Shown: positions 15,946 to 23,579 of the stretch, piece by piece
Layout of the letters: every line of letters begins with the position of its first letter
How positions within the stretch are numbered: the first letter of the stretch is position 1
Assembly (NCBI GenBank): GCA_028286725.1
Contig: JAQBQZ010000005.1
Coordinates: forward strand, 1 to 50,448
Direction of reading: 5' to 3'
From: Candidatus Tayloriibacteriota bacterium
GTDB lineage: Bacteria > Patescibacteriota > Minisyncoccia > Phycocordibacterales > CAIRYW01
DNA length: 50,448 nucleotides
Made by a program: the position numbers and the translations under genes
The notes under the pieces: model-generated
The model's database searches: none
The model's input: only the letters and a program-made list of their open reading frames with translations
What the model was told of the DNA's origin: nothing

Positions 15946-16611
15946 ATGGAAACATCAATATATACAAAAGAAGGAAAGGCTAAAGGGAAGATAACTCTTC
16001 CAGAAGAAGTTTTCGGATTGAAATGGAATTCTGATCTCGTGCACCAGGTTGTGAACTCTCTTATGACTGCAAAGCGAATGGGTACTGCTCACACAAAAGA
16101 TCGTGGAGAAGTATCTGGAGGTGGAAAGAAACCTTGGGCGCAGAAAGGAACTGGACGAGCACGACACGGATCATCTCGATCACCTATCTGGGTAGGAGGA
16201 GGTGTTGCTCACGGACCACGAAATGACAAAAATTTTGACAGAAAGATCAACAAAAAAGTAAAGGCTAAATCAATCGCAGTTATTTTGTCACAGAAATATC
16301 GAGACGGTGAGATTATCTTTATGGATTCATTTGGATTTTCTGCTCCAAAAACAAAGGATGCCGTAGCTGTAATGAGCAACATTGCATCTGTTAAAGGTTT
16401 TGAAAAAGTGGCTACAAAGAGAACTAATGCTCTTCTTGTTGCAACTTCATCAAAGGATAAAAATACAGAAAAGAGTTTTGGAAATATTTCTAAATCTTTT
16501 GTTTCTGAGGTTCGAAATCTAAATCCTATCGATCTTATGAAATACAAATACTTGGTGATCGAAAATCCTGAAGTATCTGTCGGACTTATCAAAGAAAGAC
16601 TTGTAAAATAA
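15946..16611 (+). CDS. rplD: Ribosomal protein uL4
   Basis: 221 aa. The conserved loop GKKPWAQKGTGRARHGSSRSPIWVGGGVAHGP that lines the exit tunnel is intact near residues 64-95, preceded by RMGTAHTKDRGEVSGG. L4 is a large-subunit assembly protein and, in E. coli, an S10-operon repressor. Whether it autoregulates here is unknown, as no classical S10 leader precedes rpsJ. It lies 4 nt before rplW. Confidence 0.96.
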   Translation: METSIYTKEGKAKGKITLPEEVFGLKWNSDLVHQVVNSLMTAKRMGTAHTKDRGEVSGGGKKPWAQKGTGRARHGSSRSPIWVGGGVAHGPRNDKNFDRKINKKVKAKSIAVILSQKYRDGEIIFMDSFGFSAPKTKDAVAVMSNIASVKGFEKVATKRTNALLVATSSKDKNTEKSFGNISKSFVSEVRNLNPIDLMKYKYLVIENPEVSVGLIKERLVK

Positions 16612-16615
16612 ATTT

Positions 16616-16900
16616 ATGAAATTCGATCCAAGTACAATCATCATACGACCACGAATCACAGAAAAAGCTGCGGCGCTTTCTGAGACTGGAAATGTGTATA
16701 CATTCGAAGTAACTCAGACTGCAACAAAGACTACTATCAAAAGAGCTATTAAAGAGATCTACAAAGTAACTCCTATAAGAGTGAACACTGTAAACCTCAA
16801 AGCTAAGGCTGTTGTGGTAAAAGGCAAGAAAGGCAGTACAAAAGCTGTGGTCAAAGCGTATGTTTATCTAAAGAAAGGGGATAAGATAGATCTCGCATAA
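16616..16900 (+). CDS. rplW: Ribosomal protein uL23
   Basis: 94 aa. IIIRPRITEKAAALSETGNVYTFEV is the typical N-terminal half, followed by TTIKRAIKEIYKVTPIRVNTVNLKAK. L23 sits at the tunnel exit and docks trigger factor, SRP and SecYEG. It has normal length, tight operon spacing on both sides and an AAATTTATG start context with no Shine-Dalgarno sequence. Confidence 0.96.
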   Translation: MKFDPSTIIIRPRITEKAAALSETGNVYTFEVTQTATKTTIKRAIKEIYKVTPIRVNTVNLKAKAVVVKGKKGSTKAVVKAYVYLKKGDKIDLA

Positions 16901-16910
16901 AACAAAATAT

Positions 16911-17753
16911 ATGAAAACTTACAAACCATACACTAAATCAAGACGAAATACTGTAACGATCAACTATCGTGACCTTCTTTCGGGCGACAAGCCAGAGAAA
17001 TCTCTCGTAGGAGGATTTACTCGAGCAATGGGACGAAACAACCGAGGACGAATCACTACTCGACATAAGGGAGGAGGAAACAAAAGACTCTATCGAGATG
17101 TTGACTTTGTTTATGACAAAAAAGACATCGAAGCGAAGATTGTTTCTGTTGAATACGATCCAAACCGATCAGGATTTATCGGACTTGCAGTCTATAAGGA
17201 CGGTGAGAAGCGATATGTACTCGTTCCAAAATCAATGAAGCCTGGAGATGCATTTATCGTGAGTGAAAGTGCTCCTGCAACTGTAGGAAACCGACTCGCA
17301 CTCAAGAATATTCCTGTAGGAACATTCGTATACAACGTTGAAATGAAGCTTTCAGGTGGTGCAAAGCTTGCACGATCTGCAGGTAACTTCGTAGAAGTTA
17401 TCGCTCAAGACCTCGGGTACACACTTCTTAAACTTCCTTCAACAGAAGTTCGAAAGGTGAAGGATACATGTTTCGCTTCAGTTGGACTCGTATCAAACGA
17501 CGAACATCACCTTGTGAAGTTCGGAAAGGCTGGACGAAGTCGATGGAGAGGAATCCGACCAACTGTTCGAGGTACAGCCATGAACCCCGTAGACCACCCA
17601 CACGGAGGAGGTGAAGGGCGACAGGGGCGAGGACGACGACGAGCTATCTCTATCTATGGTAAACCAACAGGTAAGGGGCAGAAATCTCGAAAACCAAAAA
17701 AGTACTCAAACAAGCATATTGTTACACGACGAAAAGTTGGAAAGCAGAGATAA
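16911..17753 (+). CDS. rplB: Ribosomal protein uL2
   Basis: 280 aa. Landmarks are RNNRGRITTRHKGGGNKRLYR, YDPNRSGFIGLAVYKDGEKRY and GTAMNPVDHPHGGGEGR, the last carrying the conserved His implicated in peptidyl transfer. L2 binds 23S rRNA near the active site. The S10 block stops here: a strong terminator follows, and the next ribosomal gene (rpsS) lies past an unrelated gene under a new promoter. Confidence 0.97.
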   Translation: MKTYKPYTKSRRNTVTINYRDLLSGDKPEKSLVGGFTRAMGRNNRGRITTRHKGGGNKRLYRDVDFVYDKKDIEAKIVSVEYDPNRSGFIGLAVYKDGEKRYVLVPKSMKPGDAFIVSESAPATVGNRLALKNIPVGTFVYNVEMKLSGGAKLARSAGNFVEVIAQDLGYTLLKLPSTEVRKVKDTCFASVGLVSNDEHHLVKFGKAGRSRWRGIRPTVRGTAMNPVDHPHGGGEGRQGRGRRRAISIYGKPTGKGQKSRKPKKYSNKHIVTRRKVGKQR

Positions 17754-17770
17754 TCTTAAAACAGAATTTA

Positions 17771-17815
17771 AAACAAAATGCACCGTGCCTTTGGGCGCGG
17801 TGCATTTTGTTTGTT
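17771..17815. terminator. Terminator after rplB
   Basis: ACAAAATGCACCG pairs with CGGTGCATTTTGT, with an inner GCC/GGC. Followed by TTTG and flanked by A-runs, it is likely bidirectional. It divides the S10 operon. Confidence 0.9.
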
Positions 17816-17819
17816 ATTC

Positions 17820-17828
17820 TGCTATTCT
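17820..17828 (+). promoter_or_regulatory. Extended -10 before the gene at 17839
   Basis: TGcTATTCT ends 10 nt before ATG 17839, leaving almost no leader. Confidence 0.5.
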
Positions 17829-17838
17829 ATTAATAATA

Positions 17839-18381
17839 ATGATCAAACTAAAACAAGTCTCATATGAGGATGTTATCGAATTTTTTACAAAGGAACACCC
17901 TATCGATCTCGAGTCACCGCATTTCGCAGGGAATAAGTGGGGGAGATTGCATCTGGATCAAGCTAACAAAGAACTAGGGGGTCTCTGGGCACTTTGTGAA
18001 TTGGAAGTTGATGATATTTTGAGCCTTGTAATTCCATTTCATGCTGCAGAGCAGGGCGATTCAATTCTTGTTGAAGAAAGCGGTCTTGTTGTAATTGGTG
18101 CAATCGATAAGTTGAAAAATTCTCTTCCAGAATATGCTGAAAAAAATCCTGTTTGTTGGGCGAAAATAATGTATTGGAAAGAGAAGGATTTTTCTCCTCT
18201 TTTTCTCTCTACGGCACCTGCGACTCAAGGAAGAAGAAGTCATACAGATCCTTCTTTAGGCACTTTGTTTCATCTAGACGGCCTACATCGCCTTATGAGA
18301 TGGGGTATGGACGGACGCTTTGAGAGTGAGAATTATGCCAAAGGTCCAAAGCTCACGGCCTATGTTGCAGGCTTTAAGTAA
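17839..18381 (+). CDS. Hypothetical protein in the rplB-rpsS break
   Basis: 180 aa from ATG 17839; the track's 17611 start runs through rplB and its terminator. The family is not recognised with confidence. Soluble, no membrane segment. The C-terminal third contains PSLGTLFHLDGLHRLMRWGMDGRF, where the HxDGxHR pattern resembles the 'DG.HR' signatures of ParB/sulfiredoxin-like and similar nucleotide-handling folds. A catalytic role is only a guess. It sits as a one-gene island inside the ribosomal cluster with its own extended -10, so it may be a recent insertion or a translation-linked gene. Confidence 0.55.
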   Translation: MIKLKQVSYEDVIEFFTKEHPIDLESPHFAGNKWGRLHLDQANKELGGLWALCELEVDDILSLVIPFHAAEQGDSILVEESGLVVIGAIDKLKNSLPEYAEKNPVCWAKIMYWKEKDFSPLFLSTAPATQGRRSHTDPSLGTLFHLDGLHRLMRWGMDGRFESENYAKGPKLTAYVAGFK

Positions 18382-18396
18382 ATCCACTTTAACCAT

Positions 18397-18446
18397 TTGA
18401 CATTATTCTAATTTTTGATAGTATATCCCCTATGCTCCTTTGGAGC
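18397..18446 (+). promoter_or_regulatory. rpsS promoter with 5'-terminal hairpin
   Basis: -35 TTGACA (18397-18402), 16 nt, -10 TAGTAT (18419-18424). After 9 nt comes GCTCC-TTT-GGAGC (18434-18446), then TATTTTTGA. It restarts transcription of the split S10 operon. Confidence 0.65.
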
Positions 18447-18471
18447 TATTTTTGATACAAACTTAAAACAA

Positions 18472-18813
18472 ATGACACGATCACTAAAAAAAGGACCTTT
18501 CGTAGAAGCATATCTCTTGAAAAAAATCGAGGGAAAAAGACCATCAGAAACTGGTGTTATTAAGACTTGGTCTAGACGAAGTCAGATCACTCCTGAAATG
18601 GTAGGGTTCACTTTTGGTGTTCACAACGGAAAGGTTCATACTGAAGTTTTTGCTACAGAAGATATGGTAGGTCACCGACTTGGAGAATTCTCACCAACAC
18701 GAAAGTTCACACGACACGGAGGAAAGATGCAGAAGGAGATTGACTCAGCTAAAAAGGCTGCGGAGATCGCTTCAGCTCAAACGGCAAAAGCAGCAACACC
18801 AGCTAAGAAATAA
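18472..18813 (+). CDS. rpsS: Ribosomal protein uS19
   Basis: 113 aa from ATG 18472 ([18 protein letters not shown]). The longer track start at 18415 would begin inside the promoter-hairpin region. [28 protein letters not shown] and [13 protein letters not shown] are standard S19. An extra Ala/Lys-rich C-terminal tail ([18 protein letters not shown]) extends the protein. S19 is in the 30S head with S13 and S14. It heads the rpsS-to-rplE unit. Confidence 0.96.
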   Translation: MTRSLKKGPFVEAYLLKKIEGKRPSETGVIKTWSRRSQITPEMVGFTFGVHNGKVHTEVFATEDMVGHRLGEFSPTRKFTRHGGKMQKEIDSAKKAAEIASAQTAKAATPAKK

Positions 18814-18824
18814 TATAATTTTTT

Positions 18825-19247
18825 ATGAAAGCAACACTTCAAACATACAGACAATCACCTCGAAAAGTAAGACTTCTTGCAGATCTTATTCGTGGAAAGA
18901 AAATTCCTGAAGCTTTGAATAACCTTGCTTTCGCAGACAAGCGAGCAGGACCTATTTTCGCTAAACTCCTTAAGAGCGCAGTTGCAAACGCGACTAACAA
19001 CGACTCTGCTAAAGCAGAAGATCTTTTTGTAAAAGAAGTATCTGTAAATCAGGGCGTTACAATGAAGCGAATGATGCCTCGAGCTCGTGGATCAGGTGCA
19101 CGAATCAACAAGCGAACTTCACACTTGAGTATTACTCTTGGAGTTAAAGAGCTTGCAAGTCCAAAAGGAAAGAAAGCAGAAGTTGCTGAAACAAAAGAAT
19201 CAAAACCAAAAGTCGTTAAAAAAACAGCTAAGGCTAAAAAAGCATAA
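18825..19247 (+). CDS. rplV: Ribosomal protein uL22
   Basis: 140 aa. The core is standard: TYRQSPRKVRLLADLIRGK, AKLLKSAVANATNN and MMPRARGSGARINKRTSHLSI, the beta-hairpin lining the exit tunnel. A Lys/Ala-rich C-terminal extension of about 27 residues (KGKKAEVAETKESKPKVVKKTAKAKKA, here described in pieces) is added, as in several other r-proteins of this genome. It follows rpsS by 11 nt. The start context is ATTTTTTATG with no Shine-Dalgarno sequence. Confidence 0.96.
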   Translation: MKATLQTYRQSPRKVRLLADLIRGKKIPEALNNLAFADKRAGPIFAKLLKSAVANATNNDSAKAEDLFVKEVSVNQGVTMKRMMPRARGSGARINKRTSHLSITLGVKELASPKGKKAEVAETKESKPKVVKKTAKAKKA

Positions 19248-19256
19248 TATTTCTAT

Positions 19257-19913
19257 ATGTCACACACAGTTCACCCATATTCACATAGACTAGGTATCAT
19301 TCGAGATTGGAAGAGTAAGTGGTTTGCACTACATTCTAACTATCGAGGAAACCTCAAGGCTGACATTCTCATCCGACAGTATCTCCACAAGAGACTCAAG
19401 GGTATGTTTATTGGTGGTGTTGAAATCGAACGAGGTTCAAAGACTACTCGAATCATCATCAAGACTGGACGACCGGGCATGCTTATTGGACGATCAGGTG
19501 ATGGAACAGTTAAACTCCGAGCAGATATCCTCAAAGCTCTCAAACGAGATAAGATCGTTATGCCAGTTGATTTCAAACTCGATATTGAAGAAGTTCGTTC
19601 TCCAGAGTCTTCAGCTCCAATTGTAGCTGAAATGATCGCAGAAGGTCTTGAGAAACGAGTTCCTTTCCGACGAGTTATGAAGCAGATGGTAGAGAAGGTA
19701 ATGGCTAACCGAGAGGTTCAGGGTATCAAGATCTACATTGGTGGACGACTTGGAGGAGCTGACATGGCACGATCAGAAACGTTGAAGAAGGGACGAATCC
19801 CACTTCAGACTCTTCGAGCTGACATCGATTACGGTACAATTCGTGCATCTATCCCACAAGGTGATCTCGGTATCAAAGTGTGGATTTACAAAGGTGAAGT
19901 TTTCAATAAGTAA
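19257..19913 (+). CDS. rpsC: Ribosomal protein uS3
   Basis: 218 aa. It starts MSHTVHPYSHRLGIIRDWKSKWF, carries a KH domain with GRPGMLIGRSGDG near residues 72-84, and ends with the conserved GADMARSETLKKGRIPLQTLRADIDYG and KVWIYKGEVF. S3 lines the mRNA entry channel and has helicase activity in the 30S. It lacks the long acidic C-terminal tail of many S3 proteins. Operonic, 9 nt after rplV. Confidence 0.97.
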   Translation: MSHTVHPYSHRLGIIRDWKSKWFALHSNYRGNLKADILIRQYLHKRLKGMFIGGVEIERGSKTTRIIIKTGRPGMLIGRSGDGTVKLRADILKALKRDKIVMPVDFKLDIEEVRSPESSAPIVAEMIAEGLEKRVPFRRVMKQMVEKVMANREVQGIKIYIGGRLGGADMARSETLKKGRIPLQTLRADIDYGTIRASIPQGDLGIKVWIYKGEVFNK

Positions 19914-19922
19914 AATACATTT

Positions 19923-20348
19923 ATGTTATTCCCTAAAAAAGTAAAATTCAGAAAATGGCAAAAGAATAGACAGAACGAGTCTAAGCGAAGAAACGCTACT
20001 CGAGGAACTACTCTTTCTTTTGGTTCTCACGGACTAAAGGCGATGACGTTTGCCCACGTAAAGAGTAATCAGCTTGAAGCCGCACGAAAGGCTATGGCAC
20101 GAGCACTCGGTAAGACTGGACGAGCATGGGTTCGAATCTTTCCAGACCGACCATGGACACAGAAAGCTGCAGAAACACCGATGGGTAAGGGTAAGGGGGA
20201 TCTTCAGGGATATATGGTGGATGTTGAGCCAGGACGAGTTATTTTTGAAGTTGATGGTGTTACAGACGCTATTGCAGTCGAAGCGCTTCGAAAGGCTTCA
20301 ACAAAGCTTCCTCTCATTGGAAAAGTAATCGCACGAGAAACTAAATAG
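19923..20348 (+). CDS. rplP: Ribosomal protein uL16
   Basis: 141 aa. MLFPKKVKFRKWQKNR, GTTLSFGSHGLKAM (a short variant of the usual 'g..l.fG.~GLka'), RIFPDRPWTQKAAETPMGKGKG and GRVIFEVDGV are diagnostic. L16 helps position A-site tRNA. Normal length. It lies 9 nt after rpsC and 45 nt before rpmC. Confidence 0.97.
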   Translation: MLFPKKVKFRKWQKNRQNESKRRNATRGTTLSFGSHGLKAMTFAHVKSNQLEAARKAMARALGKTGRAWVRIFPDRPWTQKAAETPMGKGKGDLQGYMVDVEPGRVIFEVDGVTDAIAVEALRKASTKLPLIGKVIARETK

Positions 20349-20393
20349 ATTACATAGACAAATCAAGAAAAATAAGTAATATAAGATATTCAA

Positions 20394-20573
20394 ATGACCA
20401 AAGTAATAAACGACAAAAAAATAGACGAACTCCTAAAGGATCTTTATGAAAAGAGAGAGGCTCTTCGAGTGATCAAGTCTAATGGTCAAGGAAAGGATAA
20501 GAACGTGAAAGCTCAAGGAACTCTCAAAAAAGAGATCGCGCGAGTACTCACAGCGATCAACGCAAAAAAGTAG
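20394..20573 (+). CDS. rpmC: Ribosomal protein uL29
   Basis: 59 aa, too short for the ORF track. Translating from ATG 20394 gives MTKVINDKKIDELLKDLYEK, a helical hairpin, and ends NVKAQGTLKKEIARVLTAINAKK before TAG 20571-20573. The second helix matches the L29 pattern 'n...i+.+r+~IARiltvl', and its place between rplP and rpsQ is canonical. L29 sits at the tunnel exit beside L23. The central SNGQGKDKN turn replaces the usual 'r.q.atGqLe'. Confidence 0.93.
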   Translation: MTKVINDKKIDELLKDLYEKREALRVIKSNGQGKDKNVKAQGTLKKEIARVLTAINAKK

Positions 20574-20595
20574 TAATAGATTTACATAAAACAAA

Positions 20596-20847
20596 ATGAA
20601 AAAAACAGATACAACACAATCAAAAAAGCGAAAACTCACAGGAGTTGTGACTTCAGACAAAATGAAGGACACTTGTGTTGTGCTTGTTCAGCGATACGTA
20701 AAGATCCCAAAGTACGAAAAGTTCATCCAGAGAAGCAAAAAGTACAAGGCAGATGACAAGGGGAACACAAAGAAAATTGGAGATAAGGCTACAATCGAAG
20801 AGTGCCGACCAATTTCAAAAGATAAACATTTTAAAGTAATCGCATAA
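20596..20847 (+). CDS. rpsQ: Ribosomal protein uS17
   Basis: 83 aa. KRKLTGVVTSDKMKDTCVVLVQRYVKIPKYEKFIQRSKKYKADD is a typical S17 OB-fold, ending with the conserved GDKATIEECRPISKDKHFKV. S17 binds 16S rRNA early in 30S assembly. It lies 22 nt after rpmC and 9 nt before rplN. Confidence 0.96.
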   Translation: MKKTDTTQSKKRKLTGVVTSDKMKDTCVVLVQRYVKIPKYEKFIQRSKKYKADDKGNTKKIGDKATIEECRPISKDKHFKVIA

Positions 20848-20856
20848 CATTTTTAT

Positions 20857-21228
20857 ATGATACAGCCAAGATCAATAGTTCAAATAGCTGACAACTCAGG
20901 TGCCAAGATCGGCCGAATTTTCAAAGTGCTTGGATCTTCAAAGAAGCGATATGCAGAAATTGGAGAGCTCGTTATCCTTTCCGTTCAGAAAGCAGAGCCA
21001 CGAAAGGCGGTAAAGAAGAAGGATGTTCTCCGAGCTATTGTTGTTCGACAGAAGAAACCTCTACGACGAAAGGACGGTTCGTACATTCGATTTGATGAGA
21101 ATGCAGTTGTTATCCTTGAAAAGGAAAAGAATGAGCCTCTCGCAGGTCGTGTATTCGGTCCAATTCCACGAGAGATCGCTGAACTCGGTTTCCAGAAGAT
21201 CGCATCACTCGCGCCAGAAATTGTGTAA
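20857..21228 (+). CDS. rplN: Ribosomal protein uL14
   Basis: 123 aa. It starts MIQPRSIVQIADNSGAKIGRIFKVLG; VVRQKKPLRRKDGSYIRFDENAVVIL and RVFGPIPREIAELGFQKIASLAPEIV are the conserved end. L14 contributes to intersubunit bridges and is the docking site of silencing factor RsfS. Normal length. Start context TTTTTATATG without a Shine-Dalgarno sequence. Confidence 0.97.
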   Translation: MIQPRSIVQIADNSGAKIGRIFKVLGSSKKRYAEIGELVILSVQKAEPRKAVKKKDVLRAIVVRQKKPLRRKDGSYIRFDENAVVILEKEKNEPLAGRVFGPIPREIAELGFQKIASLAPEIV

Positions 21229-21245
21229 AGTTTTAAATAAAATAT

Positions 21246-21512
21246 ATGAAAATAAAAAAAGGCGACAATGTAATAGTAATCACAGGCAAGGACAAAGGTA
21301 AGACTGGTTCTGTGGAGAAAGTATTCCCAAAAAAGGATTTGATACTTGTGTCTGGTGTAAACGTTGTAAAGCGACATCAGCGATCACGAACTGGAAACGG
21401 CAAGGGTCAAATTGTTAACAAGGCAATGCCTGTCCACATTTCTAACGTTGCTTCAACAGAGAAGAAAGCTAAAACTGTAAAGGCTCCAAAGAAGGCTGCT
21501 AAAAAAGCATAA
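21246..21512 (+). CDS. rplX: Ribosomal protein uL24
   Basis: 88 aa. The KOW motif is at the start: MKIKKGDNVIVITGKDKGKTGSVEKVFPKKD. Then come VVKRHQRSRTGNGKGQIVNKAMPVHISNV and a Lys/Ala-rich C-terminal tail. L24 initiates 50S assembly near the tunnel exit. It is shorter than the usual 100-105 aa because the C-terminal domain is reduced. It lies 17 nt after rplN. Confidence 0.95.
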   Translation: MKIKKGDNVIVITGKDKGKTGSVEKVFPKKDLILVSGVNVVKRHQRSRTGNGKGQIVNKAMPVHISNVASTEKKAKTVKAPKKAAKKA

Positions 21513-21531
21513 ACCGTAATCAAAAATTATT

Positions 21532-22065
21532 ATGAAATCAATCAAAGAAATACAAAAAGACGCATACAAGACACTCAAAGAAAAATTTGGGTACAAGAAT
21601 GTTATGCAATCTCCAAAGCTTGTAAAGGTGGTGCTTTCATCTGGAACAGGTAAAGTGACAGACAAGAAGCGAAAGGAATACATTGGCGACAAACTCACAA
21701 AGATTGCTGGACAGAAATCGGCAGTTCGAGCAGCTAAGAAATCTATTTCTACTTTCAAAGTGCGACAGGGAGACAATATTGGTTTCCAGGTAACGCTTCG
21801 AGGTGAGAAGATGTTTGCATTCCTCGACAAACTCATCCACATCGCGCTTCCACGAACAAAAGACTTCCGAGGACTCAAGTCTGCATCAATTGATGGCATG
21901 GGCAACGTAACATTTGGTATCAAAGAACACACAATTTTCCCAGAATGTGCAGACGAAGATATCAAGGATACATTTAGTTTTGCTTTCACTGTTGTTGTTA
22001 CATCAAAGAAAAAAGAAGAGACAAAAGCATTCCTCGAACTCATTGGATTCCCGTTTTCTAAGTAA
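21532..22065 (+). CDS. rplE: Ribosomal protein uL5
   Basis: 177 aa. FGYKNVMQSPKLVKVVLSSGTG, GQKSAVRAAKKSISTFKVRQGDNIGFQVTLRG and LPRTKDFRGLKSASIDGMGNVTFGIKEH are the three conserved blocks. L5 binds 5S rRNA and contacts P-site tRNA. It ends the second ribosomal block: a perfect 10-bp terminator follows, and rpsN restarts 1.9 kb downstream. Confidence 0.97.
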   Translation: MKSIKEIQKDAYKTLKEKFGYKNVMQSPKLVKVVLSSGTGKVTDKKRKEYIGDKLTKIAGQKSAVRAAKKSISTFKVRQGDNIGFQVTLRGEKMFAFLDKLIHIALPRTKDFRGLKSASIDGMGNVTFGIKEHTIFPECADEDIKDTFSFAFTVVVTSKKKEETKAFLELIGFPFSK

Positions 22066-22083
22066 AATCAAAATAGTAAAAAA

Positions 22084-22116
22084 CAAAAAGGTCCGCAGCA
22101 TAGCTGCGGACCTTTT
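22084..22116. terminator. Terminator after rplE
   Basis: GGTCCGCAGC pairs perfectly with GCTGCGGACC around ATA, with A5 and T5 arms. Confidence 0.93.
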
Positions 22117-22157
22117 TGTTTATCCACATTGAATTCACTCAATTCATTTTTTTACTG

Positions 22158-22163
22158 TATAAT
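22158..22163 (+). promoter_or_regulatory. -10 box before the gene at 22174
   Basis: A consensus TATAAT ends 10 nt before ATG 22174. No -35 at the right distance is seen. Confidence 0.5.
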
Positions 22164-22173
22164 TTAGCGATAA

Positions 22174-22527
22174 ATGGAACCAGCTGTTATTAATAACAAT
22201 ATTCCTAAATTTGAAACTCCGCATAGTGGGGGAGGAACAAGCAAGGTCAAATTGACTGTTATTATTCTTATAATAATTGGGGCTGTCGCTTTTAATCTTT
22301 GGTATTATTTTGGAGTTTTTTCTGCAATTCCAGTAGCGGTTGTTTCAGAAGTTGTGCTGCCTCCAGACGATAATGAGAAGACTGTGATTGCATCTGATCT
22401 GGAGAATCGGGTAGCTAAAATCAGTACTGACGATAGAGCTCAGATGATGCAAAGTCTCGCAATGAGAACTAATAGCGAGGTAAAACCAGAAGAAAGAGTC
22501 ATTGCGGTACAATCATTTCAAAATTAA
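22174..22527 (+). CDS. Small single-pass membrane protein
   Basis: 117 aa, not recognised. A polar, Pro/Gly-containing N-terminus precedes one membrane helix (VKLTVIILIIIGAVAFNLWYYFGVF) near residues 25-50. The C-terminal part (LENRVAKISTDDRAQMMQSLAMRTNSEVKPEER) is hydrophilic and probably helical, on the outside by charge distribution. It precedes a secreted protein by 21 nt and may share its transcript, so a role in a surface structure such as pilus or adhesin assembly is possible but unproven. Confidence 0.7.
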   Translation: MEPAVINNNIPKFETPHSGGGTSKVKLTVIILIIIGAVAFNLWYYFGVFSAIPVAVVSEVVLPPDDNEKTVIASDLENRVAKISTDDRAQMMQSLAMRTNSEVKPEERVIAVQSFQN

Positions 22528-22548
22528 TTATCAATTTATATATTATTT

Positions 22549-23079
22549 ATGTCTAAAAAAACACTCACCGCATTCTTTATAGGTCTTATCATCGGCACAG
22601 TTTCGCTTTCATACGCATCATGGACTTCACCTACTCAGCCGGCGCCAAACGGAAACACTGCTGCGCCTATCAACGTGAGCGCTCTCTCTCAGGATAAGTT
22701 GGGAGTTCTCACTGTTGGCGGTTTGGGAGTTTTTGGTCCAGCACTCGTCACTTCGTCGGGAGGATATGCGCTTCCGTCAAATTTGCAGCTCGGTGTTAAT
22801 GGGTATGTGGGCGCAAGAGGATATTGCGATATGAATGGGCAAAACTGTGTGACAACTCTCGGAGGAACATATGTAAATGCGGTAACGAATAATGCTTCAT
22901 CAGGAAAATCTGTTGTGTGCGGAGGATGGGATATCAAATATCCTGGAAAGACACCTATCAATATGTGGGGATGTGGATCCGCATCAATTTGTCCTGCAGG
23001 ATATAGCGATATCAAAACTTCAAATCCGACTGTAAATAATGTTGAGCAGACACATCTTTGCATTGTCTCTAGTCTCTAA
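22549..23079 (+). CDS. Secreted surface protein with CPR-type N-terminus
   Basis: 176 aa. The signal peptide KKTLTAFFIGLIIGTVSLSYA ends before SWTSPTQPAPNGNTAAPINVS, the mature start typical of many Parcubacteria extracellular proteins. Gly/Val-rich repeats follow (GVLTVGGLGVFGPALVTSSGG), then a Cys-containing C-terminal region with six cysteines spread over CDMNGQNC, VVCGG, MWGCG, ICPAGY and LCIVSS, which could form disulfides. A pilin- or adhesin-like surface role is inferred. A bidirectional terminator follows. Confidence 0.75.
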   Translation: MSKKTLTAFFIGLIIGTVSLSYASWTSPTQPAPNGNTAAPINVSALSQDKLGVLTVGGLGVFGPALVTSSGGYALPSNLQLGVNGYVGARGYCDMNGQNCVTTLGGTYVNAVTNNASSGKSVVCGGWDIKYPGKTPINMWGCGSASICPAGYSDIKTSNPTVNNVEQTHLCIVSSL

Positions 23080-23108
23080 TTGATAGAAATAATATTTTTG
23101 TGAAAAGG

Positions 23109-23140
23109 AAAAGTACCAATTCTTGCGAATTGGTACTTTT
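23109..23140. terminator. Bidirectional terminator
   Basis: AAAAGTACCAATTC pairs perfectly over 14 bp with GAATTGGTACTTTT around TTGC. It separates the secreted protein from the convergent minus-strand ORF. Confidence 0.92.
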
Positions 23141-23153
23141 GAAAACGAGGTCG

Positions 23154-23339
23154 TTAGCGAGGCATTACTGCATGCGGGTAAACCATGGCTGTCTGGTCTG
23201 CGAGATGCGGGACTTGTCCCAATGCGTCACTTAAGACACTAAAGAGCTTTACAAGGGTGCTCTCCAACCCTTCGAAAACATCGGGCATCATAACTCTGAT
23301 GATGATCAGCGTGATACCAAATCCAATTGCGCGTAGCAT
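23154..23339 (-). CDS. Small hydrophobic hypothetical protein
   Basis: 61 aa from ATG 23339; the track start at 23354 is a TTG. MLRAIGFGITLIIIRVMMPDVFEGLESTLVKLFSVL suggests a membrane helix followed by an amphipathic helix, a layout seen in small membrane or pore-forming peptides. No family is recognised. The stop lies beside a bidirectional terminator, which supports coding. The promoter is not clear. The antisense 65-aa ORF at 23185 looks less protein-like. Confidence 0.5.
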   Translation of the reverse strand: MLRAIGFGITLIIIRVMMPDVFEGLESTLVKLFSVLSDALGQVPHLADQTAMVYPHAVMPR

Positions 23340-23412
23340 ATTGGTTGTGTTCAAAGGGTGCTGGATAATTGTGACTGACTAGTCCACAACCATGAAGAAA
23401 TAATGTCTTCAC

Positions 23413-23480
23413 GTGCATCCCCCGCCTCTATAGTCCATACTATGGACCATAGAGGCGGGGGATGCACCCTCTTTTTATCT
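23413..23480 (+). repeat. 55-nt near-perfect hairpin with T-tract
   Basis: GTGCATCCCCCGCCTCTAT pairs with ATAGAGGCGGGGGATGCAC (19 bp), then an A.C mismatch and GTCCATA/TATGGAC. CCTCTTTTTATC follows on the plus strand. It has terminator form, but no plus-strand gene ends here; the flanking genes diverge. The GC-rich stem contrasts with the AT-rich surroundings. Confidence 0.7.
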
Positions 23481-23541
23481 GTATTATATTATACCATATT
23501 TATAAAATATTGCAATAGCATACATTTATTCCCGCATGGTC

Positions 23542-23547
23542 TATAAT
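23542..23547 (+). promoter_or_regulatory. -10 box for the gene at 23580
   Basis: TATAAT lies 32 nt before ATG 23580 in an AT-rich stretch. The -35 is not clear. Confidence 0.4.
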
Positions 23548-23579
23548 ATAGTTAATTAATCACATTATCTACTTAAAAA

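Noticed and set aside
20143-20160. GTTCGAATC-like tRNA T-loop motif in rplP
   Set aside because: It encodes the conserved WVRIFPDRPW of L16; no cloverleaf surrounds it.
22689-23063. 124-aa minus-strand ORF over the secreted protein
   Set aside because: The plus frame has a signal peptide and CPR-type mature start; the minus frame is a Pro-rich shadow.
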